Shown here in pieces: positions 1 through 10,786 of a stretch of DNA of 64,000 bases. The stretch spans positions 8,886,614 to 8,950,613 of the forward strand of contig OZ020258.1 in assembly GCA_963971285.1 (NCBI GenBank), read 5' to 3'. A program made the position numbers and the translations under genes. Within the stretch, counting starts at the first letter, position 1, and every line of letters starts with the position of its first letter. This DNA is from Astropecten irregularis. Lineage: Eukaryota > Echinodermata > Asteroidea > Paxillosida > Astropectinidae. The notes beneath the pieces are model-generated. The model had not been told where the DNA came from. It saw nothing but the letters and a program-made list of their open reading frames with translations, and made no database searches.

Positions 1-83
1 AGTCATGTTCATGGCCGAAAATCCAAGTATAGCACCACACGCTATGCGACAAACGGCAGAGCAGGCGGCAAAAAACCCTGCAC
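1..83. repeat. Partial monomer at left edge, tail of an upstream 16-monomer HOR copy
   Basis: These 83 bases read the same as 3485-3567, the end of the last monomer (class E) of the 16-monomer unit. The window therefore opens inside the array, and another copy of that HOR probably lies upstream. Confidence 0.9.
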
Positions 84-737
84 TTAGACTATGAGACACT
101 TTTTTCTATTAGAGTTTGAAATTTCTCCCTCAATACTTAGGCAATCGAGCTGAAACTTGCACGAAATGTAGCCCCAAATGTACTCTACAGGAAAGAATGA
201 GCTGTGCCAAATTCCAAAGTCATGTTCATGGCCGAAAATCAAAGTATAGCACCACACGCTATGATACAAAACGGCAGAGCAGTCGGCAGAAAAACTGCAC
301 TTAGACTATGAGACACTTTTTTCTGCTAGAGTTTGAAATTTCTCCCTCAATACTTAGGCAATCGAGCTGAAACTTGCACGATATGTAGCCCCAGATGTAC
401 TGTACAGGAAAGTATGAGCAGTGCCAAATTCCAAAGTCATGTTCATGGCCGAAAATCCAAGTATAGCACCATACGCTATGCGACAAACGGCAGAGCAGGC
501 GGCAAAAAAAGTGCACTTAGACTATGAGACACTTTTTTCTGCTAGAGTTTTAAATTTCTCCCTCAATACTAAGGCAATCGAGCTGAAACTTGCACGAAAT
601 GTAGCCCCAGATGTTCCCTACAGGAAAGTATGAGCTGTGCCAAATGCCAAAGTCATGTTCATGGCCGAAAATCCAAGTATAGCACCACACGCTATGCGAC
701 AAAACGGCAGAGCACGCGGCAAAAAAAAACCCTGCAC

Positions 738-954
738 TTAGACTATGAGACACTTTTTTCTGCTAGAGTTTGAAATTTCTCCTTCAATACTTAGGCAATC
801 GAGCTGAAACTTGCACGAAATGTAGCCCCAGATGTACTCTACAGGAAAGTATGAGCTGTGCCAAATTCCAAAGTCATGTTCATGGCCGAAAATCCAAGTA
901 TAGCACCACACGCTATGCGACAAAACGGCAGAGCAGTCGGCAGAAAAACTGCAC
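738..954. repeat. Representative class C monomer (217 bp)
   Basis: Class C has 'ctccttcaat' instead of 'ctccctcaat' and is otherwise close to the majority sequence. It almost always follows a class B monomer. Sub-variants with 'caaatgtac' (2917, 6401, 8361, 14455) or 'cgacctgaaac' (47770, 49730, 50168, 53010, 53448, 58031) help trace duplicated blocks. Confidence 0.9.
900..916. repeat. Short inverted repeat atagc/gctat (representative)
   Basis: 'atagc' at 900-904 and 'gctat' at 912-916 are reverse complements around a 7-base spacer that is usually 'accacac'. Nearly every monomer keeps the arms, while the spacer varies between classes ('accatac', 'accaaac'). This is a second small dyad per monomer. 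With 5-base arms it may be chance. Confidence 0.5.
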
Positions 955-980
955 TTAGACTATGAGACACTTTTTTCTGC
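940..980. repeat. Inverted repeat across the monomer junction (representative)
   Basis: 'gcagaaaaa' at 940-948 is the exact reverse complement of 'tttttctgc' at 972-980, with a 23-base spacer holding the 'ttagactatgag' boundary. The dyad exists wherever a monomer with the 'agtcggcag' tail meets one starting with the 'ctgctag' form. It is lost with the A-run tails and weakened with 'ctgttag'. It could form a stem-loop or cruciform, which I have not calculated. Confidence 0.7.
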
Positions 981-1603
981 TAGAGTTTGAAATTTCTCCC
1001 TCAATACTTAGGCAATCGAGCTGAAACTTGCACGAAATGTAGCCCCAGATGTACTCTACAGGAAAGAATGAGCTGTGCCAAATTCCAAAGTCATGTTCAT
1101 GGCCGAAAATCAAAGTATAGCACCACACGCTATGCGACAAACGGCAGAGCAGTCGGCAGAAAAACTGCACTTAGACTATGAGACACTTTTTTCTATTAGA
1201 GTTTGAAATTTCTCCCTCAATACTTAGGCAATCGAGCTGAAACTTGCACGAAATGTAGCCCCAAATGTACTCTACAGGAAAGAATGAGCTGTGCCAAATT
1301 CCAAAGTCATGTTCATGGCCGAAAATCAAAGTATAGCACCACACGCTATGATACAAAACGGCAGAGCAGTCGGCAGAAAAACTGCACTTAGACTATGAGA
1401 CACTTTTTTCTGCTAGAGTTTGAAATTTCTCCCTCAATACTTAGGCAATCGAGCTGAAACTTGCACGATATGTAGCCCCAGATGTACTGTACAGGAAAGT
1501 ATGAGCAGTGCCAAATTCCAAAGTCATGTTCATGGCCGAAAATCCAAGTATAGCACCATACGCTATGCGACAAACGGCAGAGCAGGCGGCAAAAAAAGTG
1601 CAC

Positions 1604-1824
1604 TTAGACTATGAGACACTTTTTTCTGCTAGAGTTTGAAATTTCTCCCTCAATACTAAGGCAATCGAGCTGAAACTTGCACGAAATGTAGCCCCAGATG
1701 TTCCCTACAGGAAAGTATGAGCTGTGCCAAATGCCAAAGTCATGTTCATGGCCGAAAATCCAAGTATAGCACCACACGCTATGCGACAAAACGGCAGAGC
1801 ACGCGGCAAAAAAAAACCCTGCAC
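1604..1824. repeat. Representative class B monomer (221 bp)
   Basis: Class B has 'actaaggc', 'gttccctac' and 'aaatgccaaag', with a tail of 'cacgcggc' followed by a run of eight or nine A and then 'ccc'. The longer A run makes it about 4 bp longer than the majority monomer. It usually follows class F or G and precedes class C. Confidence 0.9.
1800..1821. repeat. Variable A-run in monomer tail (representative)
   Basis: The run of A after 'cggc' or 'cagc' varies from five or six bases (for example 15528 and 27275) up to ten (55831, 59981). The majority tail has only five A, within 'cagaaaaactg'. This tract, and the six-or-seven T run about 30 bases later, account for nearly all monomer length differences in the window. 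Confidence 0.85.
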
Positions 1825-3349
1825 TTAGACTATGAGACACTTTTTTCTGCTAGAGTTTGAAATTTCTCCTTCAATACTTAGGCAATCGAGCTGAAACTTG
1901 CACGAAATGTAGCCCCAGATGTACTCTACAGGAAAGTATGAGCTGTGCCAAATTCCAAAGTCATGTTCATGGCCGAAAATCCAAGTATAGCACCACACGC
2001 TATGCGACAAAACGGCAGAGCAGTCGGCAGAAAAACTGCACTTAGACTATGAGACACTTTTTTCTGCTAGAGTTTGAAATTTCTCCCTCAATACTTAGGC
2101 AATCGAGCTGAAACTTGCACGAAATGTAGCCCCAGATGTACTCTACAGGAAAGTATGAGCAGTGCCAAATTCCAAATTCATGTTCATGGCCGAAAATCCA
2201 AGTATAGCACCACACGCTATGCGACAAAACGGCAGAGCAGTCGGCAGAAAAACTGCACTTAGACAATGAGACACTTTTTTCTGCTAGAGTTTGAAATTTC
2301 CCACTCAATACTGAGGCAATCGAGCTGAAACTTGCACGAAATGTAGCCCTAGATGTACTGTACAGGAAAGTATGAGCAGTGCCAAATTCCAAAGTCATGT
2401 TCATGGCCGAAAATCAGAGTATAGCACAACACGCTATGCGACAAAACGGCAGAGCACGCAGCAAAAAAAAACCTGCACTTAGACTATGAGACACTTTTTT
2501 CTGTTAGAGTTTGAAATTTCTCCCTCAATACAGAGGCAATCGAGCTGAAACTTGCAAGAAATGTAGCCCCAGATGTACTCTACAGGAAAGTATGAGCAGT
2601 GCCAAATTCCAAAGTCATGTTCATGGCCGAAAATCCAAGTATAGCACCACACGCTATGCGACAAAACGGCAGAGCAGTCGGCAGAAAAACTGCACTTAGA
2701 CTATGAGACACTTTTTTCTGCTAGAGTTTGAAATTTCTCCCTCAATACTAAGGCAATCGAGCTGAAACTTGCACGAAATGTAGCCCCAGATGTTCCCTAC
2801 AGGAAAGTATGAGCTGTGCCAAATGCCAAAGTCATGTTCATGGCCGAAAATCCAAGTATAGCACCACACGCTATGCGACAAAACGGCAGAGCACGCGGCA
2901 AAAAAAACCCCTGCACTTAGACTATGAGACACTTTTTTCTGCTAGAGTTTGAAATTTCTCCTTCAATACTTAGGCAATCGAGCTGAAACTTGCACGAAAT
3001 GTAGCCCCAAATGTACTCTACAGGAAAGTATGAGCTGTGCCAAATTCCAAAGTCATGTTCATGGCCGAAAATCCAAGTATAGCACCACACGCTATGCGAC
3101 AAAACGGCAGAGCAGTCGGCAGAAAAACTGCACTTAGACTATGAGACACTTTTTTCTGCTAGAGTTTGAAATTTCTCCCTCAATACTTAGGCAATCGAGC
3201 TGAAACTTGCACGAAATGTAGCCCCAGATGTTCTCTACAGGAAAGTATGAGCTGTGCCAAATTCCAAATTCATGTTCATGGCCGAAAATCCAAGTATAGC
3301 ACCACACGCTATGCGACAAACGGCAGAGCAGGCGGCAAAAAAACTGCGC

Positions 3350-3567
3350 TTAGACTAGGAGACACTTTTTTTCTGCTAGAGTTTGAAATTTCCCACTCAA
3401 TACTGAGGCAATCGAGCTGAAACTTGCACGAAATGTAGCCCCAGATGTACTCTACAGGAAAGTATGAGCTGTGCCAAATTCCAAAGTCATGTTCATGGCC
3501 GAAAATCCAAGTATAGCACCACACGCTATGCGACAAACGGCAGAGCAGGCGGCAAAAAACCCTGCAC
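3350..3567. repeat. Representative class E monomer (218 bp)
   Basis: Class E begins 'ttagactagg' after a 'gcgc' end. It has seven T instead of six, 'cccactcaat' and 'actgaggc', and the tail 'aggcggcaaaaaaccc'. It normally follows class D and precedes class A, so D-E is a fixed pair across much of the window. Confidence 0.9.
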
Positions 3568-6500
3568 TTAGACTATGAGACACTTTTTTCTATTAGAGTT
3601 TGAAATTTCTCCCTCAATACTTAGGCAATCGAGCTGAAACTTGCACGAAATGTAGCCCCAAATGTACTCTACAGGAAAGAATGAGCTGTGCCAAATTCCA
3701 AAGTCATGTTCATGGCCGAAAATCAAAGTATAGCACCACACGCTATGATACAAAACGGCAGAGCAGTCGGCAGAAAAACTGCACTTAGACTATGAGACAC
3801 TTTTTTCTGCTAGAGTTTGAAATTTCTCCCTCAATACTTAGGCAATCGAGCTGAAACTTGCACGATATGTAGCCCCAGATGTACTGTACAGGAAAGTATG
3901 AGCAGTGCCAAATTCCAAAGTCATGTTCATGGCCGAAAATCCAAGTATAGCACCATACGCTATGCGACAAACGGCAGAGCAGGCGGCAAAAAAAGTGCAC
4001 TTAGACTATGAGACACTTTTTTCTGCTAGAGTTTTAAATTTCTCCCTCAATACTAAGGCAATCGAGCTGAAACTTGCACGAAATGTAGCCCCAGATGTTC
4101 CCTACAGGAAAGTATGAGCTGTGCCAAATGCCAAAGTCATGTTCATGGCCGAAAATCCAAGTATAGCACCACACGCTATGCGACAAAACGGCAGAGCACG
4201 CGGCAAAAAAAAACCCTGCACTTAGACTATGAGACACTTTTTTCTGCTAGAGTTTGAAATTTCTCCTTCAATACTTAGGCAATCGAGCTGAAACTTGCAC
4301 GAAATGTAGCCCCAGATGTACTCTACAGGAAAGTATGAGCTGTGCCAAATTCCAAAGTCATGTTCATGGCCGAAAATCCAAGTATAGCACCACACGCTAT
4401 GCGACAAAACGGCAGAGCAGTCGGCAGAAAAACTGCACTTAGACTATGAGACACTTTTTTCTGCTAGAGTTTGAAATTTCTCCCTCAATACTTAGGCAAT
4501 CGAGCTGAAACTTGCACGAAATGTAGCCCCAGATGTACTCTACAGGAAAGAATGAGCTGTGCCAAATTCCAAAGTCATGTTCATGGCCGAAAATCAAAGT
4601 ATAGCACCACACGCTATGCGACAAACGGCAGAGCAGTCGGCAGAAAAACTGCACTTAGACTATGAGACACTTTTTTCTATTAGAGTTTGAAATTTCTCCC
4701 TCAATACTTAGGCAATCGAGCTGAAACTTGCACGAAATGTAGCCCCAAATGTACTCTACAGGAAAGAATGAGCTGTGCCAAATTCCAAAGTCATGTTCAT
4801 GGCCGAAAATCAAAGTATAGCACCACACGCTATGATACAAAACGGCAGAGCAGTCGGCAGAAAAACTGCACTTAGACTATGAGACACTTTTTTCTGCTAG
4901 AGTTTGAAATTTCTCCCTCAATACTTAGGCAATCGAGCTGAAACTTGCACGATATGTAGCCCCAGATGTACTGTACAGGAAAGTATGAGCAGTGCCAAAT
5001 TCCAAAGTCATGTTCATGGCCGAAAATCCAAGTATAGCACCATACGCTATGCGACAAACGGCAGAGCAGGCGGCAAAAAAAGTGCACTTAGACTATGAGA
5101 CACTTTTTTCTGCTAGAGTTTGAAATTTCTCCCTCAATACTAAGGCAATCGAGCTGAAACTTGCACGAAATGTAGCCCCAGATGTTCCCTACAGGAAAGT
5201 ATGAGCTGTGCCAAATGCCAAAGTCATGTTCATGGCCGAAAATCCAAGTATAGCACCACACGCTATGCGACAAAACGGCAGAGCACGCGGCAAAAAAAAA
5301 CCCTGCACTTAGACTATGAGACACTTTTTTCTGCTAGAGTTTGAAATTTCTCCTTCAATACTTAGGCAATCGAGCTGAAACTTGCACGAAATGTAGCCCC
5401 AGATGTACTCTACAGGAAAGTATGAGCTGTGCCAAATTCCAAAGTCATGTTCATGGCCGAAAATCCAAGTATAGCACCACACGCTATGCGACAAAACGGC
5501 AGAGCAGTCGGCAGAAAAACTGCACTTAGACTATGAGACACTTTTTTCTGCTAGAGTTTGAAATTTCTCCCTCAATACTTAGGCAATCGAGCTGAAACTT
5601 GCACGAAATGTAGCCCCAGATGTACTCTACAGGAAAGTATGAGCAGTGCCAAATTCCAAATTCATGTTCATGGCCGAAAATCCAAGTATAGCACCACACG
5701 CTATGCGACAAAACGGCAGAGCAGTCGGCAGAAAAACTGCACTTAGACAATGAGACACTTTTTTCTGCTAGAGTTTGAAATTTCCCACTCAATACTGAGG
5801 CAATCGAGCTGAAACTTGCACGAAATGTAGCCCTAGATGTACTGTACAGGAAAGTATGAGCAGTGCCAAATTCCAAAGTCATGTTCATGGCCGAAAATCA
5901 GAGTATAGCACAACACGCTATGCGACAAAACGGCAGAGCACGCAGCAAAAAAAAACCTGCACTTAGACTATGAGACACTTTTTTCTGTTAGAGTTTGAAA
6001 TTTCTCCCTCAATACAGAGGCAATCGAGCTGAAACTTGCAAGAAATGTAGCCCCAGATGTACTCTACAGGAAAGTATGAGCAGTGCCAAATTCCAAAGTC
6101 ATGTTCATGGCCGAAAATCCAAGTATAGCACCACACGCTATGCGACAAAACGGCAGAGCAGTCGGCAGAAAAACTGCACTTAGACTATGAGACACTTTTT
6201 TCTGCTAGAGTTTGAAATTTCTCCCTCAATACTAAGGCAATCGAGCTGAAACTTGCACGAAATGTAGCCCCAGATGTTCCCTACAGGAAAGTATGAGCTG
6301 TGCCAAATGCCAAAGTCATGTTCATGGCCGAAAATCCAAGTATAGCACCACACGCTATGCGACAAAACGGCAGAGCACGCGGCAAAAAAAACCCCTGCAC
6401 TTAGACTATGAGACACTTTTTTCTGCTAGAGTTTGAAATTTCTCCTTCAATACTTAGGCAATCGAGCTGAAACTTGCACGAAATGTAGCCCCAAATGTAC

Positions 6501-6865
6501 TCTACAGGAAAGTATGAGCTGTGCCAAATTCCAAAGTCATGTTCATGGCCGAAAATCCAAGTATAGCACCACACGCTATGCGACAAAACGGCAGAGCAGT
6601 CGGCAGAAAAACTGCACTTAGACTATGAGACACTTTTTTCTGCTAGAGTTTGAAATTTCTCCCTCAATACTTAGGCAATCGAGCTGAAACTTGCACGAAA
6701 TGTAGCCCCAGATGTTCTCTACAGGAAAGTATGAGCTGTGCCAAATTCCAAATTCATGTTCATGGCCGAAAATCCAAGTATAGCACCACACGCTATGCGA
6801 CAAACGGCAGAGCAGGCGGCAAAAAAACTGCGCTTAGACTAGGAGACACTTTTTTTCTGCTAGAG
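3568..6865. repeat. 16-monomer HOR unit, copy 2 (ends in a chimera)
   Basis: Monomers 3568 to 6618 match those of copy 1 one for one at +3,484 bp. The sixteenth monomer, starting at 6834, matches only up to about 6865 and then switches to class C sequence. The near identity implies a recent tandem duplication or very efficient homogenisation. A duplication made by the assembler is the alternative. Confidence 0.95.
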
Positions 6866-7054
6866 TTGTTTGAAATTTCTCCTTCAATACTTAGGCAATC
6901 GAGCTGAAACTTGCACGAAATGTAGCCCCAGATGTACTCTACAGGAAAGTATGAGCTGTGCCAAATTCCAAAGTCATGTTCATGGCCGAAAATCCAAGTA
7001 TAGCACCACACGCTATGCGACAAAACGGCAGAGCAGTCGGCAGAAAAACTGCAC
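6834..7054. repeat. Chimeric E/C monomer with 3-bp insertion
   Basis: The first 32 bases are class E ('cttagactagg', seven T). After 'tagagttgtttgaaatt' at 6861-6877 the sequence is class C ('ctccttcaat', 'cttaggc', 'agtcggcag' tail). The insertion of three bases within 6866-6870 occurs nowhere else that I can see. It lies exactly at the switch point, so it looks like a recombination or repair scar that shifted register by two monomers. Confidence 0.9.
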
Positions 7055-9430
7055 TTAGACTATGAGACACTTTTTTCTGCTAGAGTTTGAAATTTCTCCC
7101 TCAATACTTAGGCAATCGAGCTGAAACTTGCACGAAATGTAGCCCCAGATGTTCTCTACAGGAAAGTATGAGCTGTGCCAAATTCCAAATTCATGTTCAT
7201 GGCCGAAAATCCAAGTATAGCACCACACGCTATGCGACAAACGGCAGAGCAGGCGGCAAAAAAACTGCGCTTAGACTAGGAGACACTTTTTTTCTGCTAG
7301 AGTTTGAAATTTCCCACTCAATACTGAGGCAATCGAGCTGAAACTTGCACGAAATGTAGCCCCAGATGTACTCTACAGGAAAGAATGAGCTGTGCCAAAT
7401 TCCAAAGTCATGTTCATGGCCGAAAATCCAAGTATAGCACCACACGCTATGCGACAAACGGCAGAGCAGGCGGCAAAAAACCCTGCACTTAGACTATGAG
7501 ACACTTTTTTCTGTTAGAGTTTGAAATTTCTCCCTCAATACTTAGGCAATCGAGCTGAAACTTGCACGAAATGTAGCCCCAGATGTACTCTACAGGAAAG
7601 AATGAGCTGTGCCAAATTCCAAAGTCATGTTCATGGCCGAAAATCAAAGTATAGCACCACACGCTATGCGACAAAACGGCAGAGCAGTCGGCAGAAAAAC
7701 TGCACTTAGACTATGAGACACTTTTTTCTGCTAGAGTTTGAAATTTCTCCCTCAATACTTAGGCAATCGAGCTGAAACTTGCACGAAATGTAGCCCCAGA
7801 TGTACTCTACAGGAAAGAATGAGCTGTGCCAAATTCCAAAGTCATGTTCATGGCCGAAAATCAAAGTATAGCACCACACGCTATGCGACAAAACGGCAGA
7901 GCAGTCGGCAGAAAAACTGCACTTAGACTATGAGACACTTTTTTCTGCTAGAGTTTGAAATTTCTCCCTCAATACTTAGGCAATCGAGCTGAAACTTGCA
8001 CGAAATGTAGCCCCAGATGTACTCTACAGGTAAGAATGAGCTGTGCCAAATTCCAAAGTCATGTTCATGGCCGAAAATCAAAGTATAGCACCACACGCTA
8101 TGCGACAAAACGGCAGAGCAGTCGGCAGAAAAACTGCACTTAGACTATGAGACACTTTTTTCTGCTAGAGTTTGAAATTTCTCCCTCAATACAGAGGCAA
8201 TCGAGCTGAAACTTGCACGAAATGTAGCCCCAGATGTTCCCTACAGGAAAGTATGAGCTGTGCCAAATGCCAAAGTCATGTTCATGGCCGAAAATCCAAG
8301 TATAGCACCACACGCTATGCGACAAAACGGCAGAGCACGCGGCAAAAAAAACCCCTGCACTTAGACTATGAGACACTTTTTTCTGCTAGAGTTTGAAATT
8401 TCTCCTTCAATACTTAGGCAATCGAGCTGAAACTTGCACGAAATGTAGCCCCAAATGTACTCTACAGGAAAGTATGAGCTGTGCCAAATTCCAAAGTCAT
8501 GTTCATGGCCGAAAATCCAAGTATAGCACCACACGCTATGCGACAAAACGGCAGAGCAGTCGGCAGAAAAACTGCACTTAGACTATGAGACACTTTTTTC
8601 TGCTAGAGTTTGAAATTTCTCCCTCAATACTTAGGCAATCGAGCTGAAACTTGCACGAAATGTAGCCCCAGATGTTCTCTACAGGAAAGTATGAGCTGTG
8701 CCAAATTCCAAATTCATGTTCATGGCCGAAAATCCAAGTATAGCACCACACGCTATGCGACAAACGGCAGAGCAGGCGGCAAAAAAACTGCGCTTAGACT
8801 AGGAGACACTTTTTTTCTGCTAGAGTTTGAAATTTCCCACTCAATACTGAGGCAATCGAGCTGAAACTTGCACGAAATGTAGCCCCAGATGTACTCTACA
8901 GGAAAGTATGAGCTGTGCCAAATTCCAAAGTCATGTTCATGGCCGAAAATCCAAGTATAGCACCACACGCTATGCGACAAACGGCAGAGCAGGCGGCAAA
9001 AAACCCTGCACTTAGACTATGAGACACTTTTTTCTATTAGAGTTTGAAATTTCTCCCTCAATACTTAGGCAATCGAGCTGAAACTTGCACGAAATGTAGC
9101 CCCAAATGTACTCTACAGGAAAGAATGAGCTGTGCCAAATTCCAAAGTCATGTTCATGGCCGAAAATCAAAGTATAGCACCACACGCTATGATACAAAAC
9201 GGCAGAGCAGTCGGCAGAAAAACTGCACTTAGACTATGAGACACTTTTTTCTGCTAGAGTTTGAAATTTCTCCCTCAATACTTAGGCAATCGAGCTGAAA
9301 CTTGCACGATATGTAGCCCCAGATGTACTGTACAGGAAAGTATGAGCAGTGCCAAATTCCAAAGTCATGTTCATGGCCGAAAATCCAAGTATAGCACCAT
9401 ACGCTATGCGACAAACGGCAGAGCAGGCGG
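6866..9430. repeat. Dispersed duplicated block 1, copy 1 (about 2.57 kb)
   Basis: Monomers at 7055, 7271, 7489, 7706, 7923, 8140, 8361, 8578, 8794, 9012 and 9229 all have partners 6,094 bp downstream in the same order and length. A private A-to-T change at 8031 ('acaggtaag') is shared with 14125. The match ends near 9430, where 9437 and its partner differ in tail length. Confidence 0.92.
7706..7922. repeat. Representative class A monomer (217 bp)
   Basis: Class A has 'aagaatgag' where most monomers have 'aagtatgag', and 'aatcaaag' where most have 'aatccaag'. The tail is 'agtcggcagaaaaactgcac'. A sub-variant with 'ctattag' and 'gatacaaaac' occurs at 84, 1171, 3568, 4655, 9012, 15106 and 16840. 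Another with 'caccaaacgc' occurs at 10755, 15755, 19451, 26205, 29249 and 36001. Class A usually precedes a class F monomer. Confidence 0.9.
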
Positions 9431-10316
9431 CAAAAAAAGTGCACTTAGACTATGAGACACTTTTTTCTGCTAGAGTTTGAAATTTCTCCCTCAATACTAA
9501 GGCAATCGAGCTGAAACTTGCACGAAATGTAGCCCCAGATGTTCCCTACAGGAAAGTATGAGCTGTGCCAAATGCCAAAGTCATGTTCATGGCCGAAAAT
9601 CCAAGTATAGCACCACACGCTATGCGACAAAACGGCAGAGCACGCGGCAAAAAAAAACCCTGCACTTAGACTATGAGACACTTTTTTCTGCTAGAGTTTG
9701 AAATTTCTCCTTCAATACTTAGGCAATCGAGCTGAAACTTGCACGAAATGTAGCCCCAGATGTACTCTACAGGAAAGTATGAGCTGTGCCAAATTCCAAA
9801 GTCATGTTCATGGCCGAAAATCCAAGTATAGCACCACACGCTATGCGACAAAACGGCAGAGCAGTCGGCAGAAAAACTGCACTTAGACTATGAGACACTT
9901 TTTTCTGCTAGAGTTTGAAATTTCTCCCTCAATACTTAGGCAATCGAGCTGAAACTTGCACGAAATGTAGCCCCAGATGTTCTCTACAGGAAAGTATGAG
10001 CTGTGCCCAATTCCAAATTCATGTTCATGGCCGAAAATCCAAGTATAGCACCACACGCTATGCGACAAACGGCAGAGCAGGCGGCAAAAAAACTGCGCTT
10101 AGACTAGGAGACACTTTTTTTCTGCTAGAGTTTGAAATTTCCCACTCAATACTTAGGCAATCGAGCTGAAACTTGCACGAAATGTAGCCCCAGATGAACT
10201 CTACAGGAAAGAATGAGCTGTGCCAAATTCCAAAGTCATGTTCATGGCCGAAAATCCAAGTATAGCACCACACGCTATGCGACAAACGGCAGAGCAGGCG
10301 GCAAAAAACCCTGCAC
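9012..10316. repeat. Six-monomer module A-F-B-C-D-E, copy 1 (1,305 bp)
   Basis: Monomers 9012 (A), 9229 (F), 9445 (B), 9666 (C), 9883 (D) and 10099 (E) follow each other once each and are followed by another A at 10317. All recur at +7,828 bp. A private change at 10008 ('gtgcccaattcc') is shared with 17836. Because this order explains most partial orders elsewhere, it is a candidate basic HOR. Confidence 0.9.
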
Positions 10317-10786
10317 TTAGACTATGAGACACTTTTTTCTGTTAGAGTTTGAAATTTCTCCCTCAATACTTAGGCAATCGAGCTGAAACTTGCACGAAAT
10401 GTAGCCCCAGATGTACTCTACAGGAAAGAATGAGCTGTGCCAAATTCCAAAGTCATGTTCATGGCCGAAAATCAAAGTATAGCACCACACGCTATGCGAC
10501 AAAACGGCAGAGCAGTCGGCAGAAAAACTGCACTTAGACTATGAGACACTTTTTTCTGCTAGAGTTTGAAATTTCTCCCTCAATACTTAGGCAATCGAGC
10601 TGAAACTTGCACGAAATGTAGCCCCAGATGTTCCCTACAGGAAAGTATGAGCTGTGCCAAATGCCAAAGTCATGTTCATGGCCGAAAATCCAAGTATAGC
10701 ACCACACGCTATGCGACAAAACGGCAGAGCACGCGGCAAAAAAAACCCCTGCACTTAGACTATGAGACACTTTTTTCTGCTAGAGT

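Larger units (their letters stand above)
84..3567. repeat. 16-monomer HOR unit, copy 1 (3,484 bp)
   Basis: Sixteen monomers start at 84, 301, 517, 738, 955, 1171, 1388, 1604, 1825, 2042, 2259, 2479, 2696, 2917, 3134 and 3350. The same series of lengths and classes recurs exactly 3,484 bp later. A private change, 'gagttttaaat' at 551, recurs at 4035. Inside the unit, the four monomers 84-954 are repeated at 1171-2041 (1,087 bp apart), so the unit itself contains an older duplication. Confidence 0.95.

Noticed and set aside
84..269. A minus-strand open frame of 61 codons in nearly every monomer, and a plus-strand frame of 62 codons overlapping it
   Set aside because: Both usually start with TTG, not ATG. 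They recur only because the monomer recurs. The 217-bp period is not a multiple of three, so frames do not run through. Differences between copies are mostly amino-acid changing (W/L, S/C, EY/GN/QY). No promoter or gene context is seen.
84..6865. Treating the near-identical 3,484-bp copies as certain biology
   Set aside because: Assembly of satellite arrays can duplicate or collapse units. I keep the HOR as a description of the sequence given, and copy number is not claimed beyond that.
8027..8034. Perfect-looking splice donor 'caggtaag' (also at 14121)
   Set aside because: It arises from one base change in one satellite monomer, and the second case is its duplicate. No exon or coding frame is attached. 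It is useful only as a lineage marker.
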